Assembly (NCBI GenBank): GCA_907165065.1
Contig: OU015539.1
Span: 19,126,816-19,190,815 of the forward strand
Direction: 5' to 3'
DNA: 64,000 bases
From: Caprimulgus europaeus
Taxonomy: Eukaryota > Chordata > Aves > Caprimulgiformes > Caprimulgidae
Below the pieces are notes generated by a model that saw only the letters and a list, made by a program, of their open reading frames with translations, did not search any database and was not told the DNA's origin. Position 1 is the first letter of the stretch; each line of letters starts with the position of its first letter. Shown here one piece after another: positions 1 through 11,712 of this stretch. A program made the translations under genes and the position numbers.

Positions 1-514
1 AGAGAGAGGCAGGAGTGAGAAGCAGGGCTGTCCCTCTCAGCAGCAGCCTGACTGCTGTGGGCACTGGGAAAAAAACCCCAAACAATAAACAACAATAAAA
101 TAGAACAAGAATCCCTCCAGGGATGCCTGTGAGATAAGAGCTTCTGGACCCTGACCAAAATGATTGAAAAGACCTAGAAATCCAGAGCCCCGTGGGGTTA
201 TACATCAACTGATAGCTGTCACTCAGAGCCCCCACAGCCTGTCCCTGGAGCAAAGCCACAGCACCCCAGCGAGCCGGCCGCCAGCGTGGGTGTCAACGCT
301 AAAACATTGTTAATGAAACAGGACCCCGGGGTCAGAAAGGACATGGTCACCCGCTGGAGTTAGGAGCTGGGCTCCACCCAAGGCAAGGTCACAGAGAAGC
401 CTGGAGCAGGAGCCACCACGTCAGGGTGCAAACACGAGCGCACAGGCCGCGAGCTCAGCTGCTCGCCAGAGCCAGGACTGCATTCCAGGTGCCTCCTGTA
501 GGAGAGACCAGAAC

Positions 515-1315
515 GGAGAGTAGACAGGGTGACAGAAGGACATTTGCTCGTGCAAACCTCCTGAGGTTCAACAAGGCCAAGGGCAAGGGTCAGGGCAACC
601 CCCAGCACAAATCCAGGCTGGGCCATGAGTTGATGGAGAGCAGCCCTGAGGAGAAGGACTTGGGGTGCTGGGGGATGAGAAGCTCAACGTGAGCCGGCAC
701 CGTGCGCTGGCAGCACGGGCTGCACCCAGAGCAGCGTGGGCAGCAGGGACAGGGAGGGGATTCTGCCCCTCTGCTCCGCTCTCCTCAGACCCCACCTGCA
801 CTGCTGCCTCCAGTGCTGGGGCCACCAACAGCACAAGGACATGGAGCTGCTGGAGCCAGTCCAGAGGAGGCCACGAGGATGATGCCAGGGCTGGAGCAGC
901 TCTGCTGTGAGGACAGGCTGAGAGCGTTGGGGCTGTTCAGCCTGGAGAAGAGAAGGCTCCGGGGAGACCTTCCAGTGGCCTCCCAGTACCTGAAGGGGCT
1001 CCAGGAAGGCTGGGGAGGGACTTTGGCCAAGGGCAGGGAGTGACAGCACAAGGGGTGATGGCTTGAAACGGGCAGAGGGGAGATGGAGATGAGATGTGAG
1101 GAAGAAATTCTTTGCTGTGAGGGTGGTGAGACCCTGTCCCAGGTTGGGCAGAGAAGCTGTGGCTGCTCCTCCCTGGAAGTGTTCTCGGCCAGGTTGGATG
1201 AGGCTTTGAGCAGCCTGGTCTAGTGGAAGGTGTCCCTGCTGCTGGCAGGGGGGTTGGCACTGGATGAGCTTGAAGGTCCCTTCCCACCCAAACCAGCCTG
1301 GGATTCTATGATCTC
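515..1315 (+). mobile_element. CR1 LINE 3' fragment
   Basis: A 5'-truncated CR1 retrotransposon in sense orientation. It contains decayed end-of-ORF2 sequence (PEEKDLG, then [14 protein letters not shown] at about 930-965) and the 3' tail with 'AGTGGAAGGTGTCCCTGCTG' and a 'GGTCCCTTCC' motif near 1275-1290. The frame is broken, so it is not an active copy. The left limit is approximate. Confidence 0.9.
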
Positions 1316-3032
1316 CCAGTCTCCCAATCACTTCACAACAGCAGCCAGAGATCTTTCTGAGGGTGGAAACTTATCTCATTACTTCTCACCGCTGAAGGCA
1401 GAATTTGACTAATGCTCCCAGTACACCAGGGGAAATGCCAGTGAAATGTCACGTTCATCAATATCTCTTGCCTCTCAGCCACAGGAATGGTGACACAGGA
1501 CACTGCTGCTGCCGGTCCCTTTGCTGTGGGGATACATGAACGTACCTGCTTCACTCCTGCATCACGAACATTTCTCTCCTCCCACCTCAGCTGTTTGCTT
1601 ACACCAAAGCTGTTCAGACCACAGCAAAATGGCTCCTTGCTTCATGCACATCAGCAGCCCCACAGTCATGCTGCTCCTAAAAATGTTAGCAGCTCCTCCA
1701 GGGACACTCATACACGCTCCATGACAAGCGAGGGAATTGTCCAGGGGACTGTAACCACCACCTGACAGCTCAGCAGTCTGGGGCACGATCCATCCACCAG
1801 CTCCCTGCTCACCTCCAGTGCTGTGAATCAGCAGGCTGCAAGCCAGGCACGGCGTTCCCAGCGGGAAGACAATATATTTAGGAGGCTACACAGGAATTAA
1901 AACATATGCAGTCTTGCTCATCTCCACAGAGCAGGAGATGGGCAACATAAGAAAGGAAAAAGAGTGAGAGGAAAAAAGTGAAAGAAGTTGAACTTGGAAA
2001 GTCATTCCCTGAACACTGAATGTCTTAGGTGGCTACTCTGCATGTGCAGCACAGTGTTCCTACCTGCCAGATGTACCCACAAGTACTGACACATGAAACA
2101 TCCTCAGCAAAGCGATTCCTCTTGCATTGCTTAAGAATTAGATCTGTTTTCAGAAAGTTAAAAAAAATAAATAAATGAAATCCCTGAAGCACACCTCAGA
2201 GCTCTGCTCTAACTACCAACCAACACTGCCTTGCCAAAGAGCGCGTGGCAGGAAGGGCAAACAGCACCAGACACAACGAGCTGTCGCGCCAGCGAGCAGC
2301 CGAACGGGCACGTTGAGTTGGGAGACTACCAAGGGTGTGGCAGTGCAGGAACCAGGCATGCTGCTCTGCTCCAGAGGTCCTCAACAAGGACTTCTGGGCT
2401 CCAATCCAGGATCCTCATTGGAGGCAACTGTGGCTACTGACATGGGAACCTGCCTGCCCCACAGCAGAGCCCACCCAAGAGGTGGTGCAGCACTCTGCTG
2501 CTGCCAGGGTTGGTGTCAGGACCCCAGGTTTGGTACCAGCTGGGGAAACTATGTCCTCCTTCCCTGCAAGAGCAGTAGCCTCCCGAGGGGAGAGGGGAGG
2601 TTGGCCACAGCAGCCAGCTCCACCAGAGCTCATCAGGGTCTCTCTCACCCCACGTCCTTCCAGGCTACCACCAAGTCTGTCAGCTTGTGTATAGACACAG
2701 GTGTGTCCCAACAGCACACGTCCTGCCATGGCTGATCCATTTGCTTCCAGCTCCAGACCACCTCCATCTGCACTGTCAGGGCTCCAGGTAACTGTGCCAG
2801 CGCAGGAGACAACCTAGTGTCAGACTGTGACCAATGTAACCAACTCAGTATTAATACACACATACACACGTCTTCTCACGAGCATAACAGTCTTTAAATG
2901 AACCTTGCTTACTTGCCTGCACACATGGCAAACAAAATCTTAAAGCATACATTGTTTACAAATGATGTACACCAAAAATCAGCATTTTCTACCAAGCTGC
3001 GTCCTGATTCACAACAGCACCGGCCCGTTGTC
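1316..3032. other. No gene recognised
   Basis: Unique-looking, moderately AT-rich sequence. I see no conserved exon, RNA gene or clear repeat. Open frames here have no recognisable protein features. Confidence 0.5.
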
Positions 3033-3537
3033 TTCAGCCCCCACAAGTCCAATGACTCTGTGCCAACTGTGCAGCCCGTGCTAATGGCTGTGCCCTTGGA
3101 GAGGAGCTAAAAGGCTGATAAAGGAGAACATCCTGCCCCAGAAGGCACCAAAAGCTGGATAATTGCCAGAGAAAGATGAAGTCAGCAAGAATCTGCAGAA
3201 AATGGGGGAAAGGAAAATGTGGCTGCGGGAGAGGGCGACCACCGACCAATTAGAGACAGAACAGACTCACACCCCCGGTATTAGAGCACAGGCTGGGAAT
3301 TTTTTGTGCCCTCTGCTCTTAAAAGGTGAGTGAGAGACGTTTGTTTGAGCCAGCCCTGAAGTACAACAGCGATGCACAGGGATATGGAACAGGCTCATCC
3401 ATGAGGTACCGATGTGTGGAGTTCTGCAGACTGGGGGTGCTAGGTTTGTGGTGACACACCCCTAGCACCCAGCGCTGAATAAAGCAACATCTCCTCTCTA
3501 AACTCTTTACAGTTTGAGAGTCTTTATTTCAGGTAAC
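3033..3537 (+). mobile_element. ERV-type LTR, probably solo
   Basis: About 500 bp with LTR organisation: it starts near TG at 3033-3034, has AATAAA in 'gctgaataaagcaac' (about 3475-3490), and ends in a 'gagagtctttatttcag' R/U5-like tail. The body is matched in reverse complement by 11245-11712. No internal retroviral genes are seen beside it, so it is probably a solo LTR. Family name and target-site duplication were not established. Confidence 0.6.
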
Positions 3538-4061
3538 AAGATCACGCCGTGGCCTTCCCGCAGTCTCACCTGTGTGCCAAGCAACGTCTCCAAAGTCACA
3601 CAGCAGCTCTGCAGACTCTCCCACGAGCTGACCCCACAGCTCTGCAAGCCAACCACAGCTCACCCCCAGCAGAAGGCACAGCCGAACTCACCGCTGGGAC
3701 CCAGCAGAGACCGAGTCAGCGGCGGGCAGATGCCTCCCCAGCACGTGGAGCCTGCGGGAGCCGCCTGCTCAGCCTCCCCGGGAGCACGGCACACAGGGGC
3801 ACGCGCCCACACACAGCTCAGCAGCAGCCTGGCATTTCTTCCCCCCTTTCCAAAGCCAAATTCAGACCATCTGTTAAAGTATTTCTGCAAATCATTCCTC
3901 CTTCAGGAAGGGCCGGGGGCTGAGTTTAGTTGTTTATATAGCGTCTGGCATTTCTGTAGCGCTTATCGCTTCTGTGTCCAAGCTATTTCCTTCAAGCTCT
4001 CCACTTAGTTTTGAAGAACCAGAGTGGGGCACCAATGAATCTTCATTTTAAGTCTCTGGGG

Positions 4062-4082
4062 AAAAAAAAAAAAAAAAAAAAA
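4062..4082. repeat. Poly-A tract
   Basis: An uninterrupted run of about 21 A followed by purine-rich sequence. No element body could be recognised on its left, so a retroposon origin is only possible. Confidence 0.8.
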
Positions 4083-7036
4083 GAAAGGAGGGAGCAGCAA
4101 AAAGACAAGGGCTGCTCAGGTCACGGACACATTGAGCTGCTAACAAAGCAAATGGGACAGTTCAGGGGAAGAGGGTCAGGCCAACACAATGTGTTTGATG
4201 TCCTTTAAAAGAACTACTACCCTTAGAGGATAGCCTTCATAGACACCAGCTGCTCCCAAAGGATGAGATGAACCAACAAGTGCTCCTGTTGCCTTAGAGA
4301 GAAGAGCCCAGCTTACCCAGGACATGGAAAAGGAAGCTACTCCCACCCTTGAGAAAGCCAACACAACATGATAAAGGAAAATGAAGCACCTGGAAAGAGA
4401 GACCATTTCCTACATCAGATGGCACCTTCCGCAACAGCTGCCACTGCTATCGCACACCGGTGGCAAAGCCCTGGAGGTGCTGCTGTCCCTACCTGATGGT
4501 AGGGGACAGGATCACAGACAGACATGTTGCTGCTTATCCAAGTTTGTGCTCTCCATCTGTGGCAAAGGAGAAAGCAATTCCCAAATTCACAGCTAGACCC
4601 CGACATAGCCTGTCCCTAAAACACGCTTCCTTCTTTTTTCTTCTTTATAAATCCCTAATGAGCACAGAGCAAAGAGCACCAAACAGGGCACCAAACAAGC
4701 TCCCAGTCTGCATGTGGCCTTGGAGAAGGGGTTTCCATCCCACCCTACCTGGCAGGCAAGGGGGAGCTGCCCTCGTCTCCCCTGCCAAGGCAGCACAGCC
4801 AGGGGTCAGACACCGCAGTGACAAGGACACAGTACTCAGCAGCAGCAGAAATGACAGATGCACTGGTCCAGACTAAGCACACCACATGCTCCTGCCTCCT
4901 TCCACCCGTTTATCCACGCAAAGCCGGTCTCACCCTGGCTGGGAGCTTCCACATCAGGCAGCACAGCCCCTTGTCAACGCAAAAAGGATTCACTGGGAGC
5001 TGAGCCTGAAGGATCACGGCTACTGGACCAGCTTCTGGCTTACTCCAAACTAAGAGCTCCCCTGGACAGCACCTCTCTCCTACTAAAACAACTTGCTGAA
5101 AGTCCCATATCTTTGTGCTCTAATTAAACAAGAAAAGCACACACCTCTTCTCTTCCTAAAGGCTTCCTCCAAGACAGTCACCCAGAGCAACAGCACCACT
5201 GTCCTGTGTAAGAGCAGTTTTCCTTCTTCCCTCTCCCCACTTTCTCCACGAAGCTCCTCATAGCTGGGACAGCCTTTAAATCAAGAGCATGAGCCCCAAC
5301 CTGAAGCCCCAACCCAAGCTGAACTCCAAGTGGGGCAGGCACAGTCTTTGACGGGACTTCAGTCATCTCCAGCTGCTCAAATTCTTGCCATTCTGGGAAA
5401 TCCAGCTGGATCATAATCAACCTCTCTCCTCCCGGCCTCTGGATAAACGCTGCAGGCCCGGGAAAGAAAGAAAAATCCAGACGGCTCTCCTGATAAGCCA
5501 CACACCAGCAGCAGCACCAAAGCAAGGAGCAGGGCACAGGGAGGTTTGACCCACCCACAAGAGCCACACCAAAATGAGAATAAGAACCAGTTATGAAAAG
5601 GTTTAACAAAATAAACACAAGACTGCATTCCTGTGAGCAGCTCACTATGGGCTGCATTAAATCAAGATCAACAGAGACCCCAGAAACTAAATAAACAGTA
5701 TTCCATCACATTGCTCCTGACACAGGACAAGCGTTGCAGCCCAGGTGCCTTTCCCTTCCCCAGGCAAACAAACCTCCCCGTGGACAGCCCTCCTAACACA
5801 GGAAGCATCCAAACCTTTTCTATTTGCAGATGTGTAAGAGAAAACTGCCAGACTGAAATCCAAACCACCCAGAGCAACAAAGTCTTTTTGTTGGGTTTGT
5901 CTGGGCTTTTGCCTTGTCTTCTAAAGCTTTTGTACTCCCTGTTACTTTATCTTCACAACTGGAACTACCCAGCAATCAATACTGCAAGGTTACAGCAACA
6001 CCGAGTTTTGCATTGGACAGCTCAATCCACCTCCTCCTTCCTGCTATCTTTGTGCTGGAAGGCAAACAGAAGAGGACAGGAAAGAATTATTTATCTGCTG
6101 TTAGGATTAGCTGGAGCAAGGCAGCACTAGCTCTAGCAACCTGCTGTCCTGGTAGGTGGGCACAGCCAAATGACAGTCCCCACGCCCAGCAGGCACAGGC
6201 CAGAGGACTCGGCCTGGCAGAAGAAATCAGAGGTCATTAAATCACAGCGCTGGGGAAGCCAAAACACACTGTTCTGTTAGACCTCAGGCACCTCTTCAGC
6301 AGAGGAGAAGAGGAGGTGCTCACAGTCACATCCTGCTGTCTCACAGACAAGGCAACCAGCTCCAGCAAGGCTGGGGCCCCTGTAGCTGTTCATGAGGAAT
6401 GCAGAGTGAAGCGGATGCAGCGTGAGTGACCGGTTCAAGAGTCAAGAAATAAAACCAAAGCACTGGCTCGCACAGGCAGCATCCCCAGCTCATTTGCCAG
6501 GAGAAGTAATTGGCAAGTCTACCTCCCCTAACTTTCTAGATGTCTGGGTATTTCTAAGAACATGAGTATCAGAGTAGGCTTCTGCATTTCCTGAAAACAC
6601 AGTTTTTAGGTGAATGCATACACAGAGGTAAAAGGAATAATAACCAGCCCTCTGTACCTGCAGGAGCAGAGGGCAGGATGCTGCAACTGGGCAGATCCTT
6701 CCCCACCTTGCACTGCTGCTGTTGAAGGAGCAGCACAGGCACTTGTCCTTACAGACTGCAGATTCAAACTGAGGAGTAGAGGCAGCTCAGAGATCCATGT
6801 GTCCAACTGGAAGGTAACACACTTGGAAGTGACAGGCTAAAGAGGCTGTGTGCCCAGGCTCTTCCTGTAGCTCCAGGGCTCCCACATGATGGCCCAACAT
6901 CAGCTGGTGGAAACCAAATTTGCTCCACTGCCTCTGCCAGAGGTACATTAACCTACTCCAGTCGAGGGCCAAGGTGCACAGCCCTGGGACATCGCTGACT
7001 TGCCAGCAACTGTGTAGAAACTTCATTCTGGGAAGA

Positions 7037-7118
7037 AACAAAACAAAACAACAACAAAAAAAACAACAACAAAAAACCCCAAACAAAAAACCAAGAAAAC
7101 CAACGGGGAAAAAAAAAA
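7037..7118. repeat. A/C-rich low-complexity tract (CAA-type)
   Basis: Irregular aaac, aac and aaaaccc repeats over about 80 bp. No coding or structural meaning is apparent. Confidence 0.8.
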
Positions 7119-10100
7119 TCACTCTGGAAAAGGACAGCCAGGAACAAGACAGGCTTAGGAGAAACACCCCTCTGTTCTGAAACAGCCTAGAAAAGGGGAA
7201 ACTCCCTTCATAGGACATGAGCATCCCACCACAATACACATGAACCGCAGCGCTCAGGATCACAAGGCAACTCATTTGTCCCAGCCATTCCAAACCTGGT
7301 TTGGTTACACATCATCTCCCCAGTGCAGGATCTCCTAATGACCAAACAAAAATATTTTGCATTTTTCCACCCCTTTTCCTTCCCCCTTGGGGCCTGGTTC
7401 AAAGCTCTGTCATTCTGACAGCACAGTATGATTTAGGCAGATGGAAATAGCCCATTAGGAGGTATACCCTGCACAGGGCATCTTGCTGGCACTGGAAAGT
7501 TGGCAGTGCCAAACACTTGCACCTCCCTGCCTCCAAGTGAGCCCAGGGATCAAGTGACAAAAAAAAGCATTGCACTGGAACAAGGCAGAAGTGCTGTGAG
7601 ATGGCACCAAGGGACACGAGTCCCTCCGTGGCTTCGTTCAACGCTGCTAAGCTTTTCTTCTTGCCACACAAGCCTTTCACCTCCAAAATTTCACATGGAG
7701 ATACCACTTTTCCAGGAGATACTGTGAATTTGGCAATTGCCTTCCAAGAACATTTTATTTTCACAGTGGGCTGAAAAAGAATGCAGAGATTTGCCAACAT
7801 CTGTAGAACAAGTAACCCCCAGCCCAGCCCTTTGGATGACCACGCAGCCCTACACCACACCTTGGTGCTCCCTGCCAAGGGAGAAGGAGCAACTCATCAG
7901 TCACTCCTCTTACAGCCTCCTGGCTGCAGATTATTCAGATAAAATCCAGAGTGCCAGGGATAATTAACTATTTTCACAACATTGCACAGTCATCACATAC
8001 GCTGTAATGAGGGTGTTCCCCACACCGGGCTTTACCCCTGACAGAAAAGCTGTTCTTAGTGAAATCTGCAACGCTGAGCTGCCAGTCAGGGATGCTGGAT
8101 CCAGATGCATTTCACTCTAAACACAGCACAACGTTTTCCTGCCTAAAAACACTGCTGTCCCACTCTGGAAAATCTCTCCCTCCTACTACTTGAGAATTCT
8201 CAGCGTGGTAACAGTTACGCAAGAACAACTGTACAGGCACATGAAACGCTCACAGCTCCCCAGCAAGACTTCTCCCGTTAGCACACCCTCATCCGAGTAC
8301 AGCTCGGGATCCTCACAGCGCCCAGGCTTCGAGGCTCACCAAACCCCAGCTGCCCACCAAACCCCCTTCTCTCCATCACATCTTTGTCCTGTACAACACA
8401 AAACGTGACCCACAAGCGAGCAGGGGGGCTGCTTCCACAGGTACATGCTGCTGCCACTTCAGCCTGTCAGACAGATATTTCCCCCTGTCTTGCCCACTAA
8501 TTTCCATCTTGGCAGGGAAAGGGCAGCAACTGGCCCTGCCAGGCTGTCAGTGATTTCTCCCTCCTAGTAACTTAATACAGCAAACCACCCCGTCTTAAAA
8601 CGGCACCAGGAGGATCGTCTAAGGCCCTGGCATCTTAGTAAGACATTAACAACATTGCTGGGCATCAAACAAGACTGCAGACTTCCCTTTAGAGCGGTGC
8701 TGGGCTCCAACTTACGGCACAGATTTACTCCCTGTTCCAACTCGGCCGTGTATCTCTGTCACCGATCACCATCGCCCTCAAAACATAACGCTCCTTACTA
8801 CGAGGGGCACCCAGGGAATTAATAAGCCCAAGGGCACAGCACCAGGAGAAAAACTGTACCTGTGTGAATGAAAAGAAGTAGCACAGTTAAAAATCCCACA
8901 GGCAAGACATTCAAAGGGGTAAATCCTCATTAAATACCAGTGTTTATTTTCTGGTGAAGAGGTTAGAGTAATTCCTCCTATTAGACCTCACCTTTATAAT
9001 AAACAGCCTGGAAAGCAAAACACAAGCCAAGGACAAGCCAGTCCCACAACATGCCGTTATCAGGAGAGCTCCACTCCAGTTCGATTGCCTCTTGCTTGCC
9101 GTTGCCAAGAAGCGAGTTCTTGAGAGGCAAAGCCACGGTGACTTGCAGTGATCACAATCACTGCAGATACAATCCCAAGAGCAGCAGCCACACCACGAGA
9201 GGTCAGGTCCTAAGGGCAGGGAGAGCCTCGGAGATGAACGTGTTATGCTAAAAACACCCAGTCTTTAACCGTAAACATCTAAAAAATAAAAGATACTAGG
9301 CCACATAAATATAGCTGGGATCCTGCTCTGACGTTTTTTACTCTGGCAGCCTGGCAAGATGCAGAAACTAAAAGCTGGGAAGTCCTGCAGGAGAGAGGCC
9401 CAAGGCACTGGAAAACCCGATTTCCATGACTGTGCTCTTGCCAAGCAGGAGCCCGGAAGCTCCAGAGGGTGCAGCGAGGGACGAGAGGATGCTTGGGGTC
9501 CAATCTCCAGGGTGGCCTGGAGGAAATCCCACATTTCTACGTTCCCCATTCACAGGAGGAAGAGCACAATAACCTTGACCTACCTCAAACAGGCACAGAT
9601 CTGTCTTAGGAGAGCCTGGAAGGAGCTCGGAGGGGCTTAGGTGCAGCCCCTGCCCTGAGACCAGAGACGACAATCCTACAGATCACCCCAGAAATCAGCA
9701 GCTCAGGAGAAATGTGCCAATCGCTTTCCACATAAAAAGCAGCAGCTCCAGGGCACCGAAGGGCCCGCGTCCCCGCAATCTCCCCGGCGTGGGCAGGGAG
9801 AGGAAGGGTGACACGGCTCCAGCCCCCCACGCCTGGCAAGGGCCACCCCAGCCCCAAGGGGAGCTCGGAGCTCGGCTCGGACACACGGGAACCTGCACCG
9901 CCAGCCTCAAATGCCGGCAGAGGGACCCCCACTCCATGGGATGAGGGGGACCCGCAGCCCCCAGGGTGAGGGGAGCACAGGGGGCCCGGGGTCCCCGCAG
10001 CCCCCGGGGTGAAGGGCCACCCCGCCGGGTTCCCGGCGCGCAGGAACAGGGCCCACACGCCTGAGGTGAGGGGCCGGGGCGAGAGGCGAAGGGGCCAGCG

Positions 10101-10274
10101 CAGCCGGGGCCAGGCCGGGGGGGGGTGAGCCGCAGTCCGGCGGCAGAAGAAGGGCCGGGATCCCGGGTGGCAGCTCCCGAGGGCCCGGGAGGGGCCGCGC
10201 CCGCACTTACCGCTCCGGGGCGGCGGCGGGTTCCCGCCGGGGCCGCAGGCCGGTGCAGCGCGGGGTGCGGACGA

Positions 10275-10330
10275 CTCAGCTCGGCTCGGCTCGGATCAGC
10301 TCGGCTGGGATCGGCTCGGCTCGGCTCTGC
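10275..10330. repeat. GGCTC-type pentamer microsatellite
   Basis: Imperfect tandem array of ctcgg/gatcg pentamers within the CpG island, interrupted by two 'gatc' variants. Confidence 0.75.
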
Positions 10331-10402
10331 CCCCTCTGGCCACGCTCAGCGCAGGAAAAGCCGCCGCTGCCGCCGGGTCCTCCCCGCCGGGGCGGCCGCC
10401 GC

Positions 10403-10416
10403 GTTGCCATGACAAC
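10403..10416. promoter_or_regulatory. X-box-like (RFX) site
   Basis: Reads GTTGCCATGACAAC. This matches the palindromic RFX X-box (GTTGCCATGGCAAC) at 13 of 14 positions and sits inside the CpG island. RFX factors use such sites mainly in promoters of ciliary genes, so the unidentified gene here may be ciliary; that step is inference. Confidence 0.5.
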
Positions 10417-10620
10417 TGTGGCCGGGGCGGGCGGGCCTCCCCGCGGCCTCCCCCGGCCTGGGCCCGCCCCGGGCGCAGCGGCCCCGGGTGAGGAGAGCCC
10501 CGGGGGCAGGGGGCTTTGCTGCCCCCGCAGCTCTGCGCTCCCCGCCGGCAGCGAACACCCCTGGCCCGGCGCTCTCCCTCAGCCCCTGTCAGCTATCTTG
10601 CAGCCACCTGGCGAGGTGGC

Positions 10621-11244
10621 ACAGGGGGGAAACAAGGGGACAAGCAAAAATGGAGGGGAAAATGATAAATCTGTAATTCCCGTTAAAATAAAGACCCTTC
10701 AAAATAAAGACCAAGTGGGCAGGGGGTCACTGTGCTGTGGCACACACCGCCCCGCTGGAAAGCCCCCAGGCCACAGGCGGGCATGGCTTTTGGGCTTGAT
10801 GGGCTCCATCGTGGTTTCACATGATAACAGGGCCCGAGTCCCCATACAAAAACATCCACGGGACCACTTCAGTGGGCTGTGGAAACCAAGCAAGGCGGCG
10901 AGGAGGACAGGAGTAGCCAGCTAGATCTCGGTGCCTCTTGGGATGATGCCCACGGGTGTGACACCACCAAGGATGGAGAAAGATCTCCAGATCAGAGCAT
11001 CCTCACCCCTCGTGTGCACCGAGCACCACACGAGCGTGGGGTCACCCGCTGTGCCCCAAGGGCTCAGGGGACCCAGGAGATTATCCTTGTGGGTCCAGCT
11101 CACCACACTCTATCATCCTATGCTGTGATTCCAGGAATACACAACCCAGGAATCGGAGAAGAGCAGCTACAAGGAGGGAGGAGTGTGTCAGGCTAACGAG
11201 AAGGAGCAACTATTGTCCCAAAGCAGGGCCAGGTACCTGCTGTG
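10621..11244. other. No gene recognised
   Basis: Sequence between the CpG island and the inverted LTR. No conserved exon or element seen. Confidence 0.45.
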
Positions 11245-11712
11245 CAGATGCCAATCAGAGACCACAGAGTCGAGATATTTCATTTATTTCATATTTGTGC
11301 AGATCTGGGTGCTGGATGGCATCACCCCCAGTCTGCAGAACTCCACACATCGGTACCTCATGGATGAGCCTGTTCCATATCCCTGTGCATCGCTGTTGTA
11401 CTTCAGGGCTGGCTCAAACAAACGTCTCTCACTCACCTTTTAAGAGCACAGGGCACAAAAAATTCCCAGCCCGTGCTCTAATACCGGAGGTGTGAGTCTG
11501 TTCTGTCTCTAATTGGGTCGGTGGTCGCCCTCTCCCGTGGCCACATTTTCCTTTCCCCCATTTTCTGCAGATTCTTGCTGACTTCATCTTTCTCAGGCAA
11601 TTATCCAGCTTTTGGTGCCTTCTGGGGCAGGATGTTCTCCTTTATCAGCCTTTTAGCTCCTTTCCAAGGACATAGTCATACAAAGTCACTGGACTTGTGG
11701 GGGCTAAAGACA
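11245..11712 (-). mobile_element. ERV-type LTR, inverted copy of 3033-3537
   Basis: Reverse complement of the LTR at 3.0-3.5 kb over most of its length: the 'cccccacaagtccagtgac' edge, 'ggcaggatgttctcc', 'aattgggtcggtggtcgcc' and 'gtctgcagaactccacacatcgg' blocks all match. The AATAAA end is altered (reads tgaaataaatgaaat on the minus strand near 11275-11290). Probably a second solo LTR of the same family. Confidence 0.6.

Larger units (their letters stand above)
3538..9900. other. Non-coding stretch, probably intronic or intergenic
   Basis: Over 6 kb without a supportable exon on either strand. If the CpG island at about 10 kb drives a minus-strand transcript, this would be its first intron. 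Only low-complexity tracts (4062-4082 and about 7037-7118) stand out. Confidence 0.45.
10211..10420 (-). other. Candidate non-coding first exon
   Basis: The low-coordinate edge is set by a consensus donor GTAAGT (reverse complement of 10205-10210). The upstream edge is unknown and is placed arbitrarily at the X-box-like site. No ATG-initiated frame with conserved character is visible. The gene is not identified. Confidence 0.35.
9950..10620. promoter_or_regulatory. CpG island promoter
   Basis: A dense run of CpG and GC-box-like sequence in otherwise moderate GC DNA. It includes a 'ggctc' pentamer array at about 10275-10330, an X-box-like palindrome at 10403-10416, and a good minus-strand splice donor (reads CGGAGCG/GTAAGTGC) ending at 10211. 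This suggests a promoter of a minus-strand gene whose coding exons lie beyond the window or were not recognised. Plus-strand activity cannot be excluded. Confidence 0.65.

Noticed and set aside
10412-10924. Plus-strand frame starting at ATG in the CpG island
   Set aside because: Pro/Gly/Ala-rich translation typical of CpG islands, no conserved motif.
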